Shown: piece by piece, positions 8,865 through 16,078 of the stretch
Layout of the letters: each line of letters starts with the position of its first letter
Numbering within the stretch: position 1 is the first letter of the stretch
NCBI GenBank assembly: GCA_963739795.1
Contig: CAVUBL010000010.1
Coordinates: 372,001 to 436,000 of the forward strand
DNA length: 64,000 nucleotides
Source of the DNA: CAVUBL01 sp963739795
GTDB lineage: Bacteria > Acidobacteriota > Thermoanaerobaculia > Multivoradales > DATKCC01
Reading direction: 5' to 3'
The notes under the pieces: model-generated
Seen by the model: only the letters and a program-made list of their open reading frames with translations
What the model was told of the DNA's origin: nothing
Database searches by the model: none
Program-made: the position numbers and the translations under genes

Positions 8865-9063
8865 CCGACTCGCCCCGGCACACCGCCACGTCTCGCCGGA
8901 TCTCCCGAAGCCTCGCCAGATCCGCCTCCCTCCACCACCTCCGATTCCGCCGGCGTCGCCCGGCCAATGCCCGTTCGGGCTCCCCGGGCCTCCGACGCCT
9001 CCGCGGGGGGGACGCGCTGGAGTGCTCGCAGCTCGTAACCCTTGAAGATGCGGGGGTTACGCC

Positions 9064-9108
9064 ACGTGTCGGCGCGCCGACATCCGACGTGTCGGCGCGC
9101 CGACATCC
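9064..9108. repeat. Two tandem copies of a 22-bp unit with a 16-bp palindrome
   Basis: The unit ACGTGTCGGCGCGCCGACATCC occurs at 9064-9085 and 9087-9108, period 23 bp. Each holds the perfect palindrome TGTCGGCGCGCCGACA (9067-9082 and 9090-9105). It lies just upstream of the parA promoter elements at 9121-9149. Paired identical palindromes about two helical turns apart look like an operator for a dimeric regulator. It does not resemble the canonical parS palindrome, though ParB binding is not excluded. Confidence 0.8.
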
Positions 9109-9120
9109 CCGAGGCGCAGC

Positions 9121-9149
9121 TTGACCTCCCCGGACCCATCCTGTAGATT
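9121..9149 (+). promoter_or_regulatory. Sigma-70-type promoter for parA
   Basis: TTGACC at 9121-9126 and TAGATT at 9144-9149 have a 17-bp spacer. The ATG at 9161 is 11 bases past the -10 box, giving a 5' leader of only about five bases. The same TTGACC -35 hexamer appears in the bfn promoter. The tandem palindromes end 12 bases upstream of the -35, consistent with regulation from there. Confidence 0.55.
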
Positions 9150-9160
9150 CCGGGCCGTCC

Positions 9161-9919
9161 ATGATCATCGCGATCACCAATCAAAAGGGCGGTGTCGGCA
9201 AGACGACGACCGCCATCAACCTCTCCGCCGCGCTCGCCAACAAGGGGCTCAGGACTCTCCTCGTCGACCTCGATCCCCAGGCGAACAGCTCCATGTCGTA
9301 CCTCGACGTCCACACCCTGGACGCGAGCATTTACGAAGTCCTGACCGAGCCCGATCGGTCGCTGCCGCAGATTCTGCAGCCGGTTCCCCGCGTGCCGAAC
9401 CTGGAGATCGCGCCGGCGAGCATCTCCCTGGCGAAGATCGAGGCCAAGCTCCTCGGGGAGCTCGACAGTCACTTTCGGCTCAAGGACGAGCTCGCCTGCG
9501 TGCGTGACACCTACGACTACATCGTCATCGACACGCCGCCGACCCTGGGGATCATCACGGTCAACGCCCTGGTCGCCGCGACCCACGTGCTGATTCCGAT
9601 CCAGTCGAGCTACTTCGCCCTGGAGGGGACCGACGATCTGCTGGAAACGATCGACAAGATCAAGCAGCGCGCCAACCCGGAGCTCCAGCTCCTGGGGGCG
9701 CTGATCACCCTCTACGACAAGCGCACCCTCCTGTCCCGGGACATTCAGGACCAGATCTCCGGTGTCTTCGGGGGCAAAGTCTTCAAGACGCTCATTACCA
9801 AAAGCGTCCGGCTGGAAGAGAGCCCCGCCTATCGGGAGTCGATCTTCACGTTCGCCCCCACGTCCAGCGGCGCGGCCGAGTACTACCAGCTCTCCGAGGA
9901 GGTTCTGAGCCGTGTCTAG
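9161..9919 (+). CDS. parA: ParA/Soj-type chromosome partitioning ATPase
   Basis: A 252-residue ParA that forms ATP-dependent DNA-bound dimers and moves ParB-parS complexes. Deviant Walker A ITNQKGGVGKTTTAINL is at residues 5-21, the A' motif in LLVDLDPQANSS, and Walker B in YIVIDTPPTLG. The length and absence of an N-terminal DNA-binding domain match the short chromosomal (Soj) class, so it should not repress its own promoter by a helix-turn-helix. parB follows after 185 bp. Confidence 0.94.
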   Translation: MIIAITNQKGGVGKTTTAINLSAALANKGLRTLLVDLDPQANSSMSYLDVHTLDASIYEVLTEPDRSLPQILQPVPRVPNLEIAPASISLAKIEAKLLGELDSHFRLKDELACVRDTYDYIVIDTPPTLGIITVNALVAATHVLIPIQSSYFALEGTDDLLETIDKIKQRANPELQLLGALITLYDKRTLLSRDIQDQISGVFGGKVFKTLITKSVRLEESPAYRESIFTFAPTSSGAAEYYQLSEEVLSRV

Positions 9920-9931
9920 AACCCTGACGTG

Positions 9932-9961
9932 GAGCGGGCTCAGCACCTCGCTGAGCCGCTC
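9932..9961 (+). other. Hairpin between parA and parB
   Basis: A 12-pair stem with one bulge: GAGC, bulged G, then GGCTCAGC pairs with GCTGAGCC and GCTC around the loop ACCTC. It begins 12 bases after the parA stop in the 185-bp gap. No U-tract follows, so it may attenuate or process the parA-parB message rather than end it. Confidence 0.4.
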
Positions 9962-10104
9962 AGGGGCACGGCACTGCCGGGTACAGGAGCCACGCGCTGG
10001 TGAGACTTGCCGGCGCCGCTCGACGTGGGCGGGGGAGTCCTCCCGATCCCTGGCCACGGCGGCGCCTGGTTCACCTCGTCGCCTTGAAGAGGAGTGTCCT
10101 TAGA

Positions 10105-10974
10105 ATGCCGGACCGCAAGCGCGGCCTCCCGGTGCGCGTCAAGATGCGCCACGACAACCACTTCGTCGAGGAGCTGACCGCTCGACACGAGGTCCCCATC
10201 GGGCGGATGGTCTCCCTCGCGGCGATCGAGCCCGATCCGAACCAGCCCCGCACTTCCATGGGGGACTTGGAAGAGCTGGTGGGCTCGATCCGGGAGCGCG
10301 GCGTTCTCGAGCCGATCCTCGTGCGCCGCCTGGGCGAGCCCGGGGGCTCCGACGAGCCGGACGGAGGGAGCGAGACCTTCCGCATCATCTCCGGCGAGCG
10401 ACGCTGGCGGGCAGCGCAGCAGGCAGGCCTGTTCGAGGTGCCGGTCATCGAGATGGAGGTGACCGAGCAGGAGGCCCTCGAGATCGCCCTGATCGAGAAC
10501 CTCCAGCGCAAGGACCTGACGCCGTTCGAAGAGGCGGAGGGGTACAAGGCCCTCTCCGAGCGCCACGGCTACACCCATGAGGAGATCGCCGACGCGGTGG
10601 GGAAGGCCCGGTCGGTGATCACCGAAAGCCTCTCGTTGCTCCAGATGCCGCCCCGCGTGCGCGACACGGTCCAGGCCCTGGGCCTGTCGTCCAAGTCCCT
10701 CCTTCTCGAGGTCCTCAAAGCGGGTACAGAGGAGGAGATGATCCGGCTCCTCGAAGAGGTTTCGAGCCGCGGCCTCAATCGCGACGATCTCCGGCGGCGC
10801 CTGCGCAACCGGGACCGCGCCAGCACCAAATCCACCCGCCGCAAGCCCTACGCCTTCAAGTTCCGCGCTCCGGACAAGAGCTTCACGCTCAACCTCACCT
10901 TCCGCCAGAGCGAAGTAGAGAAGGACGACCTGATCCAGGCCCTGGAGCAGATCCTGAGCGAGCTGAAGAGCTAG
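10105..10974 (+). CDS. parB: ParB/Spo0J partitioning protein
   Basis: A 289-residue CTP-dependent clamp that loads at parS sites. The N-terminal ParB/sulfiredoxin domain begins near residue 30 (IGRMVSLAAIEPDPNQPR) and carries the GERR box (IISGERRWRAAQQAG). Next come ALIENLQRKDLTPFEEAEGY and the DNA-binding helix-turn-helix region YTHEEIADAVGKARSVIT. The C-terminus (residues 240-289) is a short dimerisation domain. ATG 10105 with AGAGGAG upstream is chosen; the longer frame adds an unrelated Arg-rich segment. No parS matching the classic palindrome was noticed nearby. Confidence 0.92.
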   Translation: MPDRKRGLPVRVKMRHDNHFVEELTARHEVPIGRMVSLAAIEPDPNQPRTSMGDLEELVGSIRERGVLEPILVRRLGEPGGSDEPDGGSETFRIISGERRWRAAQQAGLFEVPVIEMEVTEQEALEIALIENLQRKDLTPFEEAEGYKALSERHGYTHEEIADAVGKARSVITESLSLLQMPPRVRDTVQALGLSSKSLLLEVLKAGTEEEMIRLLEEVSSRGLNRDDLRRRLRNRDRASTKSTRRKPYAFKFRAPDKSFTLNLTFRQSEVEKDDLIQALEQILSELKS

Positions 10975-11463
10975 CTCGCCTCACACCCCCGCCGCCCCCC
11001 GACGCTCTTCCCACCCTCGACCACGCCGCGCGAAAACACGGCGCCTCGGGGGAGGCTCGCGAATCCTCAGCTCCCGCGCCGGTGGGCGAGCACTATGGTG
11101 TGCCGACCTACCATGCGGTCTCGCCATCTACCGTCTCGATAAGGGGCCGCACCATATTCGCGGGAGACATTTCCGCAGGCTGTCCACAGGGGGTCGTTCG
11201 CCGCGGGGACCTGCGGCGGAGCGACCCGGGCACCAGCGAGATCTTGCGTCGGCGAGGGGGCGGCGCGACAGAAACTTGTGGCCGCGTTTCTGCCGTGCAG
11301 GCCCCTGGCGCGCGACTTGGGGGGAAGGGATGAACGTCCGAGCCAGGGGACCGTCGTCGCCTCCAGGCGGAAGTGCCGTGACGTCCAACTCGCCGACCCT
11401 GGACTTTACATAATGTATCTTATCGGACGTCGTGTCTGCCCACCACCTCGGCCCGAATTCCCC
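10975..11463. other. Intergenic region between parB and queD
   Basis: 489 bp without a convincing gene; the short open frames lack recognisable protein features. It is GC-rich except for an AT-rich island at 11403-11430, listed separately as a dif-like site. No tRNA, terminator with U-run or clear promoter was found. A DnaA-like CTGTCCACA is present near 11180, but alone. Confidence 0.6.
11403..11430 (-). other. Candidate dif site (XerC/XerD recombination site)
   Basis: Read on the minus strand the 28 bp divide into left arm ACGTCCGATAA, 6-bp centre GATACA and right arm TTATGTAAAGT. The right arm differs by one base from the XerD arm of Bacillus subtilis dif (TTATGTAAACT), and overall 22 of 28 positions match that site; the left arm keeps the terminal ATAA half-palindrome. 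It is an isolated AT-rich patch in very GC-rich DNA, 33 bp past queD. Chromosomes carry one dif near the terminus for dimer resolution; integrative elements also use such sites. Confidence 0.5.
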
Positions 11464-11892
11464 TTATCCACCGTCTTCGATCCGCCACTCTCCGGCGAGG
11501 TCCTCGTCCTCCTCCAAGCGCACTCGGACCAGATCGACCCCGGGCGGCAGCCACCCGGTGAGGCGTGCCTGGATCCACTGCACCACGTTCTCGCTCGACG
11601 GGATCGAGCCTCCGGAGCCAAACTCCGGCACCGCCTCGTTGAGATGCTGGTGATCGAGGACGTCGACCACGTGACGGTGCACCAGGCCGTCGAGGGCTTC
11701 CAGATCGACGACGAAACCGGTGTCGGGGTCCGGCTCACCCACCACGGTCACGAAGAGCCGGTAGTTGTGACCGTGCCCCGGCAGGTTCGCGCACTTGCCG
11801 AACCGGGCCCGGTTCTCGTCCTCCGACCACTCGGGTCGGCGGTACAGGTGGCTGGCGCTGAATCGGTAGCGGCGTTCGAGGCGGAGTCTCAT
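11464..11892 (-). CDS. queD: 6-carboxy-tetrahydropterin synthase (QueD/PTPS family)
   Basis: A 142-residue enzyme of the 6-pyruvoyl-tetrahydropterin synthase fold; QueD converts dihydroneopterin triphosphate to carboxytetrahydropterin for queuosine. Zinc-binding and active residues are visible: the FSASH histidine, the catalytic Cys in FGKCANLPGHGHNY together with the HGH pair, DHQHLN, and the SSENVVQWI and RLEED blocks. TAGGAGA lies ten bases before the ATG. A MITE-like element ends 14 bp upstream of the start codon, so the promoter must lie within or beyond it. No other que gene is present. Confidence 0.88.
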   Translation of the reverse strand: MRLRLERRYRFSASHLYRRPEWSEDENRARFGKCANLPGHGHNYRLFVTVVGEPDPDTGFVVDLEALDGLVHRHVVDVLDHQHLNEAVPEFGSGGSIPSSENVVQWIQARLTGWLPPGVDLVRVRLEEDEDLAGEWRIEDGG

Positions 11893-11906
11893 CGCGCGCG
11901 TCTCCT

Positions 11907-12085
11907 AGCCTGGACTATTCATGAGGCGCCGGAGCGAGAGGCGCAAGTGTGTGTGAGATCAGGGCGCACGTAGCGATGAGAGACGCAGGCGTACTGGACA
12001 GTACGTTGAGGAGCGAAGAGCGAGTACGCCCTGAGATCGCGTGCAATTGCGGCTTGTAGTAGGTGGCTCATGAAGAGTCCAGGCT
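11907..12085. mobile_element. MITE-like inverted-repeat element A
   Basis: A 179-bp segment bounded by 19-bp terminal inverted repeats with one mismatch: AGCCTGGACTATTCATGAG at 11907-11925 and its partner CTCATGAAGAGTCCAGGCT at 12067-12085. Inside is the hairpin CGTACT-GGAC-AGTACG (11990-12005) and a larger imperfect repeat GATCAGGGCG / CGCCCTGAGATC. It has no coding capacity. The inner motif GACGCAGGCGTA ... TACGTTGAGGAG recurs in element B (14643-14811), indicating one repeat family. No obvious target duplication is visible. Confidence 0.7.
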
Positions 12086-12101
12086 GGCCCGGATTGGGCT
12101 C

Positions 12102-12128
12102 GGACTGGGGTTTGGACTGGGGTTTGGA
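12102..12128. repeat. Short 12-bp tandem repeat
   Basis: Two copies of GGACTGGGGTTT at 12102-12113 and 12114-12125 followed by GGA, in the leader of lptFG between element A and the -10 box. Function unknown; G-runs could form secondary structure. Confidence 0.6.
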
Positions 12129-12172
12129 TCGAGATTGGCCGGATAGCTCGCGGCGGAGGCGCCGCCGGCCGC

Positions 12173-12178
12173 TATAAT
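12173..12178 (+). promoter_or_regulatory. -10 box of the lptFG promoter
   Basis: A perfect TATAAT, nine bases before the GTG start codon at 12188. No good -35 hexamer is present 16-18 bp upstream. Transcription would begin two to three bases before the start codon, so the message would be effectively leaderless. Confidence 0.5.
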
Positions 12179-12187
12179 CGCATCCCC

Positions 12188-14563
12188 GTGCGGCTCCTCG
12201 ACCGCTATCTTCTGCGCGAAATTTCTGGCCCCCTCGGGCTGGGATTCCTAGTCTACACGTTCATTCTTCTACTTCAGGCCTTGTTCAAGTCCGCGGAGAT
12301 GATCATCCGCCGCGGCCTCCCGGTGTCCACCGTCGGCAAGCTGCTGGCGCTGTCCCTGCCCAACATCGTGGTGCTGACCATCCCGATGTCGCTGTTGTTC
12401 GGCGTGCTCATCGCCATCGGCCGCCTGGCGTCGGACAGCGAGCTGGTGGCCATGCGGGCCACCGGGATCAGCCTCCTCAGCCTCTACCGGCCGATCCTCC
12501 TCTTCTCCGCCCTCCTCACCGCAGTCAACACCCTGCTCATGGTCTACGTGCTTCCCTGGGGCAATCACCAGCTCCAGCTCGAAAGGCTCCAGGTCCTGAC
12601 CCAGAGCATCTCGACCCAGGTCGAGCCCCGGGTCTTCTGGGACGAGTGGCAGGAGAAGGTGCTCTACGTCTTCGAGTCTCCGGGTCGGGGCCAACCGTGG
12701 AAGGGGGTCTTCCTGGCCGACTCCCTCCCCACCACCCAGAACAACCAGGTCACGGTCGCCGACCGCGGGCAGGTCCGGGTGGACAAGAACGGCGAGCGAG
12801 TGGTGCTCGACCTCGCCGACGCCCGGGTGCACCAGGTCGACCTCTCGAAACCGGACAACTACGACATCGCCAAGCACCGCCGGCTCGAGGTGGTCTTGGA
12901 GGACCAGTTCGCGAGCGAGCAGCGAGCCCGGATCACGGCGTCGAAAGGGGTCCGGGAGCTGGGCCTCGGCGAGCTACATCAGTGGGCGACCGACCGGCAT
13001 CGCCCGGCCGAGACCCGGCGCCTCGCCCGAGTGGAGATCCACAAGAAGTTCGCCATCCCCTTCGCTTGCATAGTGTTCGGGATCTTCGCCCTGCCCTTGG
13101 GCTTCAACAACCGCCGCGGCAGCAAGGCCTCGGGATTCGCCCTGTCCATCCTGGTGATCGTCGGCTACTGGGTGCTCCTGGACTCGGGGGAAAAATGGGC
13201 GCAGGCCGGCGGGATCCCGCCCTGGCTCGCCATGTGGTTCCCCAACATCCTCGGCGCGTCCCTGGGCCTCTTTCTCCTGGGCCGGCGCAACCGGGACAAG
13301 AGCCTTCTGCTGACCAAGATCGACCGGTGGGTGCGCCGCGACCTCTGGGCGAAGGTCCAGTTCTTCCAGCACCGGCGCCGTCAGCGGCGCGCCGACCGGC
13401 GAGCCCGGATGCGCAACCGGACGCGGCCACTGAGGGCCCACGTCGTCATCCGGCTTCCCCGCTTCCAGATCCTCTTCCCCAACATCCTCGACCGCTACGT
13501 CCTGCGGATGTTCACCGGGGTCTTCTTCCTGGTCCTGGCCTCCGGACTCACCATCTACGTCCTCGCCGACCTGACCGGCAAGGTCGACGAAATCTTCAAG
13601 AACCACGTCGACCACTCGGTGATCCTCGCCTACTACGGCTACTCGACGCTCCAGATCTTCTATGAGATCGCGCCGATCCTCGTGCTGGTGACGACCCTGA
13701 TCACTTTCAGCTTGCTCTCGAGGACCAACGAGGTCACGGCGGCGAAGGCCCTTGGGTTGAGCCTTTACCGCCTGGCCGTTCCGGCGATGGTGGCGGCGCT
13801 CGGGATCTGCCTCTTCTCGGTCTTCCTGGAGTCCGAGGTCCTGCCCGCCTCGAACCAGCGGGTCGCGCGCCTCGACGACCAGATCCGCGGCCGACAGGCG
13901 GCCCGCACGTACCGGCGTGCCGACCGGCAATGGCTCTTCGGGCACGACCACTACATCTACAACTACCTGCACTACGACCCCCGGACGAAGAGCCTCCAGC
14001 GACTCCAGGTCTTCGAGTTCGACAAGGAGCACCACCTCACCCGCAGGCTGGTCGCCGACCGGGCGACGTACGACGGCAAGGGGTGGTGGAAGTTCAAGAA
14101 CGGCTGGCTCCGACGCTTCGACGGCGTCGATGTGACCGAGTACGAGCGCTTCCCCGGCGAGGTCCTGGCCCAGTTTCCCGAGGAGCCCGAGTACTTCGAC
14201 TCGGAGATCCGACCCCCTGACCAGATGGGCTACGTGGAGCTCCGGGAGTACATCCACGAGCTCGAGGGGAGCGGCCAGGCGGTTCCCGAGCTTCGGGTGC
14301 AGCTCCAGAACAGAATCGCCTACCCCACCATCTCACTGGTCATGGCACTCGTCGCCCTGCCCTTCGCCTTCCGCCTGGGGCGGCAGGGAGCCCTGTACGG
14401 CGTCGGCTTGTCCATCGTCTTGGGGATGGTCTTCCTGGCTGTCTTCGCCTTCTTCACCACCATGGGCGAGGCCGGGCTCCTACCGCCGGCCGTCGCCGTG
14501 TGGAGCCCCAACCTCGTCGCGGCGATGGTGTCCGGGTACCTGTTCCTGGGCGTGCGCACCTGA
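12188..14563 (+). CDS. Fused LptF-LptG lipopolysaccharide export permease
   Basis: A 791-residue protein holding two complete YjgP/YjgQ permease units. Half one (about 1-375) begins RLLDRYLLREISGPLGLGF and ends with the membrane bundle IPFACIVFGIFALPLGFNNR. A basic linker (about 395-420, RRRQRRADRRARMRNRTRP) follows. Half two (about 428-791) begins again with ILDRYVLRMFTGVFFLVLA and closes with the matching bundle. Each half has N-terminal helices, a periplasmic beta domain and C-terminal helices. LptF and LptG normally are separate proteins that pair with LptB2 to pull LPS from the inner membrane; here stoichiometry is fixed in one chain. GTG start; no lptB, lptC or lptA nearby. Confidence 0.9.
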   Translation: MRLLDRYLLREISGPLGLGFLVYTFILLLQALFKSAEMIIRRGLPVSTVGKLLALSLPNIVVLTIPMSLLFGVLIAIGRLASDSELVAMRATGISLLSLYRPILLFSALLTAVNTLLMVYVLPWGNHQLQLERLQVLTQSISTQVEPRVFWDEWQEKVLYVFESPGRGQPWKGVFLADSLPTTQNNQVTVADRGQVRVDKNGERVVLDLADARVHQVDLSKPDNYDIAKHRRLEVVLEDQFASEQRARITASKGVRELGLGELHQWATDRHRPAETRRLARVEIHKKFAIPFACIVFGIFALPLGFNNRRGSKASGFALSILVIVGYWVLLDSGEKWAQAGGIPPWLAMWFPNILGASLGLFLLGRRNRDKSLLLTKIDRWVRRDLWAKVQFFQHRRRQRRADRRARMRNRTRPLRAHVVIRLPRFQILFPNILDRYVLRMFTGVFFLVLASGLTIYVLADLTGKVDEIFKNHVDHSVILAYYGYSTLQIFYEIAPILVLVTTLITFSLLSRTNEVTAAKALGLSLYRLAVPAMVAALGICLFSVFLESEVLPASNQRVARLDDQIRGRQAARTYRRADRQWLFGHDHYIYNYLHYDPRTKSLQRLQVFEFDKEHHLTRRLVADRATYDGKGWWKFKNGWLRRFDGVDVTEYERFPGEVLAQFPEEPEYFDSEIRPPDQMGYVELREYIHELEGSGQAVPELRVQLQNRIAYPTISLVMALVALPFAFRLGRQGALYGVGLSIVLGMVFLAVFAFFTTMGEAGLLPPAVAVWSPNLVAAMVSGYLFLGVRT

Positions 14564-14642
14564 CCAGCGTCAGGAGGGGCGTGCACGGGCCGCCGAGGGA
14601 TGCGGAGACGCCCGACGGCGTGCGCATTTCTGCGCCGAACTA

Positions 14643-14811
14643 CTAGTGGTCTGTCAAGCTTCAAGTGACAGCGTAGCTGGCGAGGACTTCGCGTCGCTGG
14701 CAAGGCGCGCCGACGCAGGCGTAGCGCGGGGCCTACGTCGAGGAGGCGCAACGCCGCCCGCGGCGTGAAGGACCGTCAGGACGCGTCACTTGACGCTTGA
14801 CAGACCACTAG
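14643..14811. mobile_element. MITE-like inverted-repeat element B
   Basis: A 169-bp element with 27-bp terminal inverted repeats carrying one mismatch: left end 14643-14669 begins CTAGTGGTCTGTCAAGC, right end 14785-14811 ends GCTTGACAGACCACTAG. The interior contains GACGCAGGCGTA (14712-14723) and TACGTCGAGGAG (14734-14745), also found in element A in the same order and similar spacing. The right repeat overlaps the TAG stop codon of the sigma factor gene (14808-14810), so insertion may have set that protein's C-terminus. No transposase. Confidence 0.75.
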
Positions 14812-15371
14812 GTCAGAAAGTCTTCTCGGCCCAGGCCCGCCGCCCGGAGCTCCCGGGTCAGGAGGGTGAGGCTCTGCGTGGTCAGCTTGCGCACGCCCGT
14901 GGACTCGTAGCCCAACTCTTCGGCGATCTCGGAGCTCTTGTGTCCCAGGCCGTAGCGGAGGCGTAGAACGTCCCGATACTTGCGCGGGAGCTTCGAGAGA
15001 GCGGCATTCAGGTCATGGCGCAGGTCGGCCTGCTCCTGGGGAGGTGACTGGGGCCCAGCCAGCACGTCGAGGATGGCGGTGTCGACGGCCTCGTAGACTG
15101 CCTCTTCCTTCTGGCGCCAGTAAATCGAGCAGCGACTGCGCAGGGTCGAGAGGAGCCAGGCCTCCGGGTTGCGGATGCTGTCCCACTTGAAGACCAGGGC
15201 CACCAGGGTCTCCTGGAGAAGGTCGTCGGCGTCCTCCAGTGGGATCTGGTAACGCGCCAGGACGCGCCGCATGCGCGGATAGAGGCGACGAAGGAGAGGC
15301 TCGAACGGCCGGTCGGCCGGCTGAGGTTGGAGGCGTGTCATCGGTGCGCCCCGATGGAGAGCCTCTTGCAT
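14808..15371 (-). CDS. ECF-type RNA polymerase sigma factor
   Basis: A 187-residue sigma-70 family factor with region 2 (RYQIPLEDADDLLQETLVAL, then NPEAWLLSTLRSRCSIYWRQ) and region 4 (LPRKYRDVLRLRYGLGHKSSEIAEELGY). It closely resembles its neighbour at 15495-16037, indicating tandem duplication. ATG 15371 is chosen from the alignment of the pair and GGTGG upstream; ATG 15341 or the longer frame from 15485 are alternatives. No anti-sigma gene is adjacent. The stop codon lies inside the terminal repeat of element B. Target promoters unknown. Confidence 0.82.
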   Translation of the reverse strand: MQEALHRGAPMTRLQPQPADRPFEPLLRRLYPRMRRVLARYQIPLEDADDLLQETLVALVFKWDSIRNPEAWLLSTLRSRCSIYWRQKEEAVYEAVDTAILDVLAGPQSPPQEQADLRHDLNAALSKLPRKYRDVLRLRYGLGHKSSEIAEELGYESTGVRKLTTQSLTLLTRELRAAGLGREDFLT

Positions 15372-15494
15372 ACTACCACCGGCAGCGTTCCGGTGGGCTC
15401 TTGCGGGGCGGGACGGACGGGCGTCGACGCTGCGGGGCCGCACGAACTCCGCAGGGTCCGAAACGCGGAGTCGCACGGGGTTCACCGTTTCGCC

Positions 15495-16037
15495 TCAGGT
15501 CTCCTCCGGTTCCTTGAAGAAACCGGAGGCGGTGAGCTGCCGCGTCAGGGCGGCTAGGCACCGGCTGGTGATCTTGCGGATGCTGGAGGCCTGGTAGCCC
15601 ATGCGCTCTGCGACCTCGGCCGGCTTGTAGCCCAAGCCGTAGCGCAGGCGCAGAAGAGAGCGGCAGCGGTCCGGGAGCTCGGCGATCGCCCGCTCCAGGT
15701 CGACCTGGATCTCCTGCTGGAACTGCGGGGTGCCGCCCGGCTTGGCGACGAGCTCCAGGATGGTGGTGTCGACCGAGTCGTAGAGGCGCGACCGCTTGCT
15801 GCGCCAGTACATGAGGCAGCGATTGCGCAGGGTGGCCACCAGCCACGCCTCGGGGTCCCGGATCTTCTTGCGCTTGTAGATCAGGGTGAGGACGGCTTCC
15901 TGCAGGACGTCCTCCGAGTCCTCCGGCGGGATCTGGTAGCGGTACAGGATTCGCTCCAACCGACGCTGGAGGGAGGCCAGCAGCTCTTCGAGGGACCACT
16001 CGCCTTGGGGGTCGAGGTTCTGCTGCATTGGATTCAT
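15495..16037 (-). CDS. ECF-type RNA polymerase sigma factor, paralogue
   Basis: A 180-residue sigma-70 family factor: region 2 RYQIPPEDSEDVLQEAVLTL and DPEAWLVATLRNRCLMYWRS, region 4 LPDRCRSLLRLRYGLGYKPAEVAERMGY. It lies just upstream of its paralogue in the same direction, with 123 bp between the chosen starts and stops. It ends in EPEET after a Phe-rich tail that differs from the twin. The absence of an anti-sigma gene or membrane sensor suggests control by transcription or by a distant partner. Confidence 0.85.
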   Translation of the reverse strand: MNPMQQNLDPQGEWSLEELLASLQRRLERILYRYQIPPEDSEDVLQEAVLTLIYKRKKIRDPEAWLVATLRNRCLMYWRSKRSRLYDSVDTTILELVAKPGGTPQFQQEIQVDLERAIAELPDRCRSLLRLRYGLGYKPAEVAERMGYQASSIRKITSRCLAALTRQLTASGFFKEPEET

Positions 16038-16078
16038 CGCGAGTCTCTATGCACCATAGCACTGCGTGGTGTCCGTGT

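Noticed and set aside
9067..9105. Palindromes as canonical parS sites
   Set aside because: Sequence does not resemble the conserved TGTTTCACGTGAAACA; kept only as an unassigned operator or divergent parS.
11178..11472. DnaA-box-like sequences CTGTCCACA (near 11180) and TTATCCACC (11464-11472) next to parAB, suggesting an origin
   Set aside because: Only two imperfect boxes, one inside queD, without an AT-rich unwinding element, dnaA or gidAB; a dif-like site in the same gap points the other way.
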